Program-made: the position numbers and the translations under genes
Source: TWA4 sp034086685
GTDB taxonomy: Bacteria > Bacillota > Clostridia > Lachnospirales > Lachnospiraceae
Assembly: GCA_034086685.1 (NCBI GenBank)
Contig: JAXDZY010000103.1
Coordinates: 1-10,814, forward strand
Reading direction: 5' to 3'
Length of the DNA stretch: 10,814 bases
The notes under the pieces: model-generated
Seen by the model: the letters and a program-made list of their open reading frames with translations, nothing else
Databases searched by the model: none
What the model was told of the DNA's origin: nothing
In this document: positions 6,183-10,814 of the stretch, one piece after another
Layout: each line of letters begins with the position of its first letter
Position numbering within the stretch: position 1 is the first letter of the stretch

Positions 6183-6995
6183 GTGACAAAAGAAAAGAAG
6201 TATGCAATATTGGATACGGATTTTGTATCAAAGACCAATATAATTGAGGCTGCCCCTGGAGATACGCTTGCGAATCGCGTTATGGAATTTCCGGGATATG
6301 AGTTTTATTGTCATGATATGATGTTGGAGGAGTTGGGACGTCGTGGAACGAGGGCAGCACAAAGGTGGGTTCAGGATAATATTGAGTCAGGACTGATACA
6401 TCGATATACGGATAGTGATATTCTGGATATTTTATCAGTAGAAATTGGGAATCATAATATTTCGATGTACCTTCTTTTTCTAAAGATCAGCTGTGATATT
6501 TATGGAAAAAGCTATTTTGAAGAAAAGTATGCTTCTTTGATTGCTCTTTCAGATGAAACAATAACGAAGCAGCAGTTTCTGGCTGAGTTGAGGAAATGTG
6601 ATGACAATATCGGTGTGCAGCAGAGTCTCGGAGAAAAGAAAGCTTATGTGCTTCTGCAGGCTTTACATTTTATAAAAGGGGATAATGTATTTCTGTTTTG
6701 TTCGGATGATTTGGGGGCAAGGCGAGGCTTGGCAGACGCAGCAGGTATACCATGTATTAGCGTTATGGCAGTCTTTATGAAACTTAAGAATATGGGGCTG
6801 AAAAAAGAAGAAACTGCACGATATTATGAATCGTTTGTTGAATGGTGTCATAAGCACAGACAGACCCAGATATATGTATGGGAATTTCACGGAAGTAAAC
6901 GAAGAGTAAAAAGGGATCTACATGCCATATTTGATGGCTTGTACCGGGATGAATATATCCTTATGTTAAACGGCGATCTTCTGATAAAAGAATAA
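6183..6995 (+). CDS. PIN-like domain nuclease (putative toxin/effector)
   Basis: A 270-residue protein whose first ~195 residues show a PIN-fold pattern. ILDTDFVSK (9-17) supplies the first acidic residues (Asp11 and Asp13), CHDMMLEELGRRG (43-55) the conserved Glu49/Glu50, SLGEKKAYVLLQA (148-160) the internal Glu151, and FCSDDLGARRGLADAAGIP (172-190) the last Asp175/Asp176 with the classic AR..A...GI ending. PIN proteins are metal-dependent RNases, often VapC-like toxins. At 270 residues this is about twice VapC length: there is an unusual insert (about 65-145) and a C-terminal extension (195-270) rich in Tyr, His and basic residues. The start is GTG 6183, supported by AGAGGG at 6169-6174 with 8-nt spacing; no in-frame ATG would keep the first Asp. 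It is the last gene of the operon and is followed by a strong terminator. The activity is inferred from motifs. Confidence 0.72.
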   Translation: MTKEKKYAILDTDFVSKTNIIEAAPGDTLANRVMEFPGYEFYCHDMMLEELGRRGTRAAQRWVQDNIESGLIHRYTDSDILDILSVEIGNHNISMYLLFLKISCDIYGKSYFEEKYASLIALSDETITKQQFLAELRKCDDNIGVQQSLGEKKAYVLLQALHFIKGDNVFLFCSDDLGARRGLADAAGIPCISVMAVFMKLKNMGLKKEETARYYESFVEWCHKHRQTQIYVWEFHGSKRRVKRDLHAIFDGLYRDEYILMLNGDLLIKE

Positions 6996-7003
6996 AAAAG
7001 CAT

Positions 7004-7050
7004 AAAAAAGCATAAAACCTTCACGCTGCTTTTGGGTTTTATGCTTTTTT
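7004..7050. terminator. Bidirectional terminator between the PIN gene and the convergent repressor gene
   Basis: AAAAAAGCATAAAACC (7004-7019) pairs perfectly over 16 bp with GGTTTTATGCTTTTTT (7035-7050), with a 15-nt loop. The T-run of the right arm ends + strand transcripts and the A-runs of the left side end minus-strand ones. A tandem AAAAAAGCAT/AAAA unit on the left (from 6994) suggests slippage. It lies 9 bases after the PIN stop and 41 bases beyond the end of the minus-strand repressor gene. Confidence 0.92.
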
Positions 7051-7090
7051 ACATGTCTGAAGCCGTGAGATTGCCGCCTTCCTGTATCAA

Positions 7091-7720
7091 TCAGAATCTG
7101 GCCCGCAGTTCTTTCACTTTTCCTATAATACTCACAGGAATCTCAGCAACTTCATCCCGGGAAAAATACATGGGCTCATACTTGGGATTATTGGAGAGAA
7201 GAGCAATTCCGTTGGCATACTTTTTCAATCTTTTGCATACAGCATCATTGCCGTTCACCACAGCGATAATCAGGTCTCCGTCATCGGCATCCTCCTGCTT
7301 CCGCGCGATGACAATATCACCTTCACTGATTCTGGGCTCCATACTGTCATTGGATATCTTCAGGCCGAAATACTCTCCGTCGGAGGCCATGATCCGGGAA
7401 ATCTCTTCTGTATCGGCATGCTCGACCATATGGGCAGCCGGTTCAGGTAAAAGATCAGCGCAGATACGATCAAAAACGTAAATAGTTGTACTTTTGGAAA
7501 AATAACGCTGATTTTCACTTCCGTTTTTTCCTAATAAATAATTCATATCTACGTTAAAAAAATCTGCTATTGCTTCCAGTGTAACAAAATCGGGCTCTCT
7601 CTTTCCGACCTCGTACATGCTGATTGTGGACTTGGCAACCCCCAGCTTTTCTGCCAGCTCAGCTTGAGACATATTCTCTCTGGCACGTAATATTTTAAGT
7701 ACATTTTTGAACGCAGGCAT
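7091..7720 (-). CDS. CI/LexA-like repressor: HTH plus S24 peptidase-type domain
   Basis: A 209-residue protein. Residues 5-63 form an Xre-type HTH (MSQAELAEKLGVAKSTISMYEVGKREPD). Residues 117-209 form an S24/LexA-type domain with the catalytic Ser126 in ISNDSMEPRISEGDIVIAR and Lys163 in DAVCKRL. Where family members have the self-cleavage Ala-Gly, the aligned stretch YVFDRICADLLPE (81-93) shows Ala88-Asp89, so RecA-triggered self-cleavage may be weak or absent. AAGGAAGG (7728-7735 on the complement) with 7-nt spacing supports the ATG at 7718-7720. It is divergent from a small Cro-like gene, with three CACG-N3-CGTG-type sites between them, which is the layout of a lysogeny switch. It probably represses an integrated element and senses DNA damage, but could act through another protease. 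It ends at the shared bidirectional terminator. Confidence 0.9.
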   Translation of the reverse strand: MPAFKNVLKILRARENMSQAELAEKLGVAKSTISMYEVGKREPDFVTLEAIADFFNVDMNYLLGKNGSENQRYFSKSTTIYVFDRICADLLPEPAAHMVEHADTEEISRIMASDGEYFGLKISNDSMEPRISEGDIVIARKQEDADDGDLIIAVVNGNDAVCKRLKKYANGIALLSNNPKYEPMYFSRDEVAEIPVSIIGKVKELRARF

Positions 7721-7743
7721 AATAACACCTTCCTTTGTTCCAA

Positions 7744-7749
7744 ATTATA
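7744..7749 (-). promoter_or_regulatory. -10 box of the CI/LexA-like gene promoter
   Basis: On the complement a perfect TATAAT (7744-7749) lies 23 bases before the start codon. A weak -35, TTGCTT, is found 17 bp upstream (7767-7772). The predicted transcript would start near 7737, giving a short leader that still contains the ribosome site. The first CACG-N3-CGTG operator (7750-7760) abuts this -10 inside the spacer. Confidence 0.6.
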
Positions 7750-7760
7750 CACGCATCGTG
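7750..7760. promoter_or_regulatory. Operator 1, CACGCATCGTG
   Basis: A perfect CACG-N3-CGTG palindrome. Read on the complement its context is TGTTCACGATGCGTG, sharing TGTTCACG with operator 2. It lies directly upstream of the -10 of the minus-strand repressor gene, so occupancy should turn that promoter off (negative autoregulation or control by the Cro-like protein). Confidence 0.6.
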
Positions 7761-7858
7761 AACAAAAAGCAATATGGAGATTGCGTATAAAATCAACGTA
7801 TTAAGAAAAATATAAAGCGATTGATCCGGAAGCAGGCCTGAGGATTTGCTTTGCTGTT

Positions 7859-7869
7859 CACGTAAAGTG
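7859..7869. promoter_or_regulatory. Operator 2, CACGTAAAGTG
   Basis: An imperfect copy (CACG-N3-AGTG) in the context TGTTCACGTAAAGTG. It ends one base before the TTGACA -35 box (7871-7876) of the rightward promoter, where a bound repressor would obstruct RNA polymerase or, in CI style, could touch it. Confidence 0.5.
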
Positions 7870-7870
7870 A

Positions 7871-7899
7871 TTGACAAAAAAGCAACCAATGTGTATAGT
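7871..7899 (+). promoter_or_regulatory. Rightward promoter for the Cro-like gene
   Basis: Perfect TTGACA (7871-7876), 17-bp spacer, TATAGT (7894-7899, 5 of 6). Predicted start near 7906, 40 bases before the ATG at 7946. It is flanked by operators 2 and 3. Confidence 0.88.
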
Positions 7900-7910
7900 T
7901 AGAAATAAAC

Positions 7911-7921
7911 CACGAAACGTG
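7911..7921. promoter_or_regulatory. Operator 3, CACGAAACGTG
   Basis: A perfect CACG-N3-CGTG palindrome at about +6 to +16 of the rightward transcript. On the complement it reads TGCTCACGTTTCGTG, close to the extended half-site of operators 1 and 2. Its centre is 52 bp from operator 2, about five helical turns, so the two bound dimers would sit on the same DNA face. Confidence 0.6.
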
Positions 7922-7945
7922 AGCAAATGGAGAGGTGAAGTGCTT

Positions 7946-8167
7946 ATGAAATTTAATGTTGAGATGATGGCGGAAAAGATGGTAAAGCTTCGTGGAGACA
8001 GAACTCTGGATGAAGTAGCTGAGGCACTGCAGATCAGTAAGGCGGCTCTTTCCATGTATGAGGCCGGCAAGCGGATTCCAAGAGATGTTATTAAGCTGAG
8101 GATTGCCAGTTATTACGGGAAAAGTATCGGATTTATTTTTTTTGATGTGGAAGAACACGGAATGTGA
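7946..8167 (+). CDS. Small Cro-like HTH regulator
   Basis: A 73-residue Xre-type HTH protein: MAEKMVKLRGDRTLDEVAEALQISKAALSMYEAGKRIPRDVIKLRIASYYGKSIGFIFF, with the recognition helix around SKAALSMYEAGKRIP. It has almost no residues outside the HTH, as in Cro-type or excision-control regulators. The frame stays open upstream to a TTG at 7871, but that TTG is the -35 box of the promoter; GAGGTG at 7932-7937 with 8-nt spacing fixes ATG 7946. Its recognition helix (ISKAALSMYEAGKR) resembles that of the divergent repressor (VAKSTISMYEVGKR), which fits both proteins binding the same CACG-N3-CGTG sites in competition. No other gene follows on this strand before the integrase, so early genes normally found after a Cro gene may have been lost. 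Confidence 0.88.
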   Translation: MKFNVEMMAEKMVKLRGDRTLDEVAEALQISKAALSMYEAGKRIPRDVIKLRIASYYGKSIGFIFFDVEEHGM

Positions 8168-8199
8168 GTCCCAAAAGCTCAGAGAGCAGATATTTTTCT

Positions 8200-8327
8200 G
8201 AAAAAAACAAAAGAAAAGCCGGCCGGCAGCGCCGGCTGGCTGATGATACTGCATGGACAGCTCTTTAAAATTCATAAAGTGTAATACTCTATTTTCAGAT
8301 TTCAAGGATAAAATATTATCTGAATCT
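8200..8327 (-). ncRNA. Candidate minus-strand small RNA, about 125 nt
   Basis: On the complement, TTGACT (8357-8362), a 17-bp spacer and TAAACT (8334-8339) form a plausible promoter with a start near 8327. The strong terminator at 8241-8201 would give an RNA of roughly 125 nt. Short open frames inside it (ATG at 8305 and 8272) have no good ribosome site, so a regulatory RNA is preferred. It could also be the remains of a deleted gene. No known RNA family is recognised. Confidence 0.25.
8201..8241 (-). terminator. Minus-strand Rho-independent terminator
   Basis: A GC-rich 11-bp stem with one G-U pair, 8217-8227 with 8231-8241 (core GCCGGC on each side), and a 3-nt loop. On the complement it is followed by TTTTCTTTTGTTTTTTT (8217 down to 8201). 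The + strand side has no T-run. It is therefore oriented for a transcript from the region 8242-8360, where no convincing minus-strand protein gene exists. Confidence 0.75.
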
Positions 8328-8529
8328 GCATTCAGTTTACTACCAAAATATTAATTAGTCAACAGAATATGACAATATTTTTCTATATTTACAATAGAAT
8401 ACAACTTTATTTTATGGTGATCATCGAGTTTTTTAGGCATTGTGAGTCATAAATTGTGGTCAGTCCTGGACAATTAAAAGGTGGAAATTGCAGGCGGAAA
8501 TAATACATAAACAGAAAGGGGTCCTGATT

Positions 8530-9612
8530 TTGGGAAGACACGGAGAAAATATCAGAAAAAGAAAGGATGGGCGATGGGAAGCCCGTTACATCATGGGGTA
8601 CGATGAACATGGAAAAGCTCAGTATAAGTATCTGTATGGGAAAACCTATTACGAGGTACGGGATCTGAAGAACCGCATGATGTCGGAGAAAGTCACCAGG
8701 AATTCTCTTGACAATACCGGGAATATGAAGATTACATTTGGCCAGCTGCTGGATGACTGGCTGCTTTCCATCAGACAGGATGTGAAGGAATCCACCTATT
8801 CCAGGTACGTTTTTTTGATCCGGAAGCACATCCTGCCTGAGCTTGGCAATCTGTTTCTCATCAATATGACAAGCGAGACCATTGACCGGTTTACCTGCAA
8901 AAAGCTGAACGAGGGCAAGCTGAACGGTAAAGGGGGACTGTCACCCAAAACCGTATCAGGTCTTCTTTCCATTATCAAACTGGCACTGGATTTTGGAAAA
9001 GAAAGAAAATACTATTGCCCGGACAGCATAATCATTAAAAATCCGAGACAGAACAGACCGGAGATCATGGTTCTTTCGCTGCAGGAGCAGCAGCAGCTGG
9101 AACGTTATCTCTTTGCAGGGCAGGAACCCGTACATACAGGCATTCTGCTGAGCCTGTATGCCGGACTGCGAATCGGAGAGGTATGTGCATTAAAATGGGG
9201 AGATTTCAACTTTATGAATAACACGGTAACCATTTGCCGGACCATCATGAGAATTCAGGATGTTTCGCCGGATGCAGTGCATAAAACAAAAATTGTAATC
9301 GGACAGCCGAAGACCGAATGTTCCAACAGAACGATTCCGCTTCCCGCATTCCTTGTCCGCTATCTGCGCCGGATCGGAGATTCCCAAAACTGCTATGTAC
9401 TTACCGGAAGCGAAGAGTACATGGAACCCAGAACCTACTACATCAAGTACAAAAAGATCATGGAAATCTGTCACCTGGAACAATTCAATTATCATGCACT
9501 CCGGCATACATTTGCAACACGGTGTATTGAAAACGACTTTGACCTGAAATCACTCTCGGAAATACTGGGGCACGCCAATGTGACCACAACCATGCAGCGA
9601 TATATACAGTGA
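8530..9612 (+). CDS. Tyrosine recombinase (Tn916/phage-type integrase), C-terminal tail lost
   Basis: The 360-residue protein has an arm-DNA-binding N-terminus (GRHGENIRKRKDGRWEARYIMG, 2-23), a SAM-like core-binding domain (about 68-160: ITFGQLLDDWLLSIR...) and a catalytic domain. The active site is complete: Arg214 in AGLRIGEV, Lys261, His322-x-x-Arg325 in YHALRHTFA, His348 in ILGHANVTTTM, and Tyr358. TTG 8530 is preferred because AAAGGGG (8515-8521) sits 8 bases upstream and the family normally begins just before GxHGENIxKRKDGRW; a TTG at 8488 would add 14 non-homologous residues with poor ribosome-site spacing. The frame stops two residues after the catalytic Tyr, whereas relatives continue for roughly 20-30 residues, and the DNA passes straight into transposase sequence. 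Function may be reduced or lost. It fits with the CI/Cro-like pair as the remains of an integrated element. Confidence 0.9.
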   Translation: MGRHGENIRKRKDGRWEARYIMGYDEHGKAQYKYLYGKTYYEVRDLKNRMMSEKVTRNSLDNTGNMKITFGQLLDDWLLSIRQDVKESTYSRYVFLIRKHILPELGNLFLINMTSETIDRFTCKKLNEGKLNGKGGLSPKTVSGLLSIIKLALDFGKERKYYCPDSIIIKNPRQNRPEIMVLSLQEQQQLERYLFAGQEPVHTGILLSLYAGLRIGEVCALKWGDFNFMNNTVTICRTIMRIQDVSPDAVHKTKIVIGQPKTECSNRTIPLPAFLVRYLRRIGDSQNCYVLTGSEEYMEPRTYYIKYKKIMEICHLEQFNYHALRHTFATRCIENDFDLKSLSEILGHANVTTTMQRYIQ

Positions 9613-10693
9613 TTCCAGGGTATCCGACCTGCTTCAGTCCATGACCGCCGAAATGAGTGCAGGATTCCTGAATGACTGGAACGCAGAAAGAGATCACAGG
9701 GAAAAGATCTATATTTCTTACGATTCTACAAACAAAAACTGTCAGGCCGGGGATATCGAAATCGTAGAGTACGGACATGCGAAAGTTGATACAGGTGCTC
9801 CTATCTTTAACTATGCCGTTGCCTATGATACAACCAACAGGGAACCATTGTTTTATGAAGAGTATCCGGGAAGCGTTAATGATGTATCACAGCTGGAGTT
9901 TATGCTTGATAAAGCAGCCGGATATGGCTATAAAAAGGTTGGGTTTATCTTAGACAGAGGATATTTCAGCAGGAGCAATATCAGACATCTGGATACATAT
10001 GGCTATTCGTTTATCATAATGGTGAAAGGCATGAATTCTCTCGTAAATTCATTGATCCTTGAAAACAAAGGAACTTTTGAGAACAAATGGGCAAAGCATA
10101 TCGATGAATTCGATGTTTACGGAACAACTATAAAGAGAAAACTGTATGAAAGTGACAGCAAAGACCGGTACTTCCATCTCTACCACAGCAGTTCCAGAGA
10201 AGGGAATGAGCGTGCACTGCTTGCAAAAAAACTGAGGCATATGAAAGCATATCTGAAAAAGCATACAAATGAAGCAGCCCGGTTTGGATCAGGGTTTCAT
10301 CACTATTACCACCTGCATTACAATGATGAAAATGGTGTATTTCTATTCCCTGAAGACAGAACAGACGTGATCGAGATGGAAAACAGTCTGAGCGGGTATT
10401 TCTGTATTATCACTTCGGAACATATGACAGCAAAAGAAGCACTGCTGTTGTATAAGAACAGAGATGCATCCGAAAAACTGTTCCGGGGAGACAAGTCCTA
10501 TCTTGGAGATAAAAGCCTGCGGATTTATGGTGATTCAGCCGCTGAATCAAAGATATTCATTGAATTTCTGGCACTTATTATCCGCAACAGGATCTATAAC
10601 TGCCTGAAAGAGGAATGGATTAAGCTGGAAAAACGTCCAAACTATATGACGGTTCCGGCTGCAATCAAAGAATTGAATATTCCTATGCGATGA
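9602..10693 (+). pseudogene. IS1634-like (IS4 superfamily) transposase, 5'-truncated
   Basis: The homologous frame is readable from about 9602 (IYSDSRVSDLLQSMTAEMSAGFLNDW), so the ATG at 9641 is an internal Met and not the true start. From that Met 350 residues remain against roughly 550 in intact IS1634-type transposases, meaning about 200 N-terminal residues are missing. The DDE core is intact: Asp28 in IYISYDSTN, Asp105 in FILDRGYFS, Glu278 in YKNRDASEKLF. VEYGHAKVDTGAPIFNYAVA and FYEEYPGSVNDVSQL are also typical. It ends LTV-type (YMTVPAAIKEL) followed by NIPMR and TGA, earlier than many relatives, so the C-terminal tail may be altered as well. It lies in a different frame from the integrase it abuts, has no ribosome site or promoter of its own and is probably not expressed. 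Another full IS copy could supply the activity in trans. Confidence 0.85.
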
Positions 10694-10696
10694 AAT

Positions 10697-10737
10697 CGCA
10701 ATTCCGGCCATGAGGAAATCACGAGTCCGGAATTGCG
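10697..10737. repeat. 11-bp inverted repeat after the transposase fragment
   Basis: CGCAATTCCGG (10697-10707) and CCGGAATTGCG (10727-10737) are perfect inverted copies around a 19-base loop, beginning 4 bases after the transposase stop. There is no T-run after either arm, so it is not a standard terminator. It may belong to the right end of the insertion sequence or be a transcription-blocking hairpin near the IS border. The remaining 77 bases to the window edge show no recognisable gene. Confidence 0.7.
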
Positions 10738-10814
10738 GAAATCAGAATTTACAATCTACAGATATGTGAGTTTACTCGCTGAATTCTTTTTTGAGACCAT
10801 ACAATTCACGCATG

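Larger units (their letters stand above)
8168..8529. other. Non-coding interval between the Cro-like gene and integrase
   Basis: No protein gene is supported on either strand. The interval holds the minus-strand terminator (8201-8241), the possible small RNA promoter (8334-8362), and very AT-rich DNA at 8330-8420. A possible promoter for the integrase is ATGACA (8369-8374) and TACAAT (8390-8395) with a short 15-bp spacer. Two near-identical ATTGTGAGTCA/ATTGTGGTCA words occur at 8439-8449 and 8453-8462 and might be integrase arm-type sites. No excisionase gene is present here. Confidence 0.6.

Noticed and set aside
7871..7945. A 25-residue N-terminal extension of the Cro-like protein from a TTG start
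   Set aside because: The TTG is the first half of a perfect TTGACA -35 box with a matching -10 and 17-bp spacer; the transcript starts after it, and ATG 7946 has a good ribosome site.
8170..8200. AGCTC-AGA-GAGC followed by TATTTTT as a + strand terminator of the Cro-like gene
   Set aside because: The stem is too short to be convincing and the T-run is offset by several bases.
7793..8305. A minus-strand reading frame of 170 codons (7793-8305) overlapping the Cro-like gene
   Set aside because: Low-complexity Phe/His/Lys-rich translation, no ribosome site, and it runs through a clear terminator and through the Cro-like gene and its promoter; it is a shadow frame.
8488..8529. Integrase start at TTG 8488
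   Set aside because: Its ribosome-site spacing is only about 3 bases, the added residues are not family-like, and TTG 8530 has AAAGGGG at 8-nt spacing just before the conserved GRHGENIRKRKDG motif.
7821..8840. A 14-bp exact repeat, TTGATCCGGAAGCA, at 7821-7834 and 8815-8828 followed by loosely similar GCCTGAG sequence
   Set aside because: A 14-mer match has a fair chance of occurring at random in a window this long, one copy is inside the integrase gene, and no wider homology holds up.
10772..10813. Minus-strand short frame MRELYGLKKEFSE at the right edge
   Set aside because: Only 13 codons, cut near the window edge, with no recognisable family or ribosome site visible.
1..10814. CRISPR arrays, tRNA or rRNA genes
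   Set aside because: No regularly spaced repeats, cloverleaf-like sequence or rRNA motifs were seen on either strand.

Overview
The window looks like a Gram-positive, low-to-moderate G+C Clostridia chromosome, most likely Lachnospiraceae. This rests on strong AGGAGG-type ribosome sites, consensus TTGACA/TATAAT promoters, and a mix of families common in gut Lachnospiraceae: a GGGtGRT protein, Uma2-like and AAA-ATPase_like/DUF1703 nucleases, a TupA-type ATP-grasp, and a Tn916/phage-type integrase. No species can be named. All assignments come from reading motifs; no database search was run.

Layout. (1) 1-289 is the 3' end of a GGGtGRT-family gene, closed by a strong terminator at 311-345. (2) 443-2785 holds two unrelated PD-(D/E)xK nuclease-fold genes on the + strand: a Uma2-like protein and an AAA-ATPase/DUF1703 fusion. 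The second is bracketed by an exact 18-bp direct repeat (1002-1019 and 2765-2782). (3) 2782-4859 holds two glycan-synthesis genes, a TupA-like ATP-grasp and a GT4 glycosyltransferase, joined by ATGA overlaps to each other and to the ATPase gene. (4) 4972-6995 is a compact three-gene operon behind a perfect consensus promoter: Xre-type HTH repressor, ImmA/IrrE metalloprotease and a PIN-like nuclease. Repeated TAGNNACAAA elements lie in and upstream of the promoter. This is the best candidate in the window for an undescribed stress-, toxin- or phage-responsive system. (5) A 16-bp-stem bidirectional terminator (7004-7050) separates this operon from a convergent CI/LexA-like repressor (minus strand, 7091-7720). 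(6) 7721-7945 is a divergent control region carrying three CACG-N3-CGTG-type operators, facing a small Cro-like HTH gene (7946-8167). (7) 8168-8529 has no convincing protein gene but carries a minus-strand terminator and a possible minus-strand small RNA promoter. (8) 8530-9612 is a tyrosine integrase that stops two residues after its catalytic Tyr, where it runs directly into a 5'-truncated IS1634-like transposase (to 10693).

How it fits together. Regions 5-8 read as the control and recombination end of an integrated element (lysogeny-like switch plus integrase) whose remainder, including the expected attachment site, was probably removed by a deletion that also removed the front of an insertion sequence. 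The HTH-ImmA-PIN operon lies just outside the terminator and has its own promoter. By analogy with ImmA/ImmR and IrrE/DdrO, the protease may inactivate the HTH repressor under stress and so derepress the nuclease; that is inference. The glycan genes belong to a different functional unit, probably capsule or exopolysaccharide synthesis, into which the ATPase/nuclease gene seems to have been inserted.
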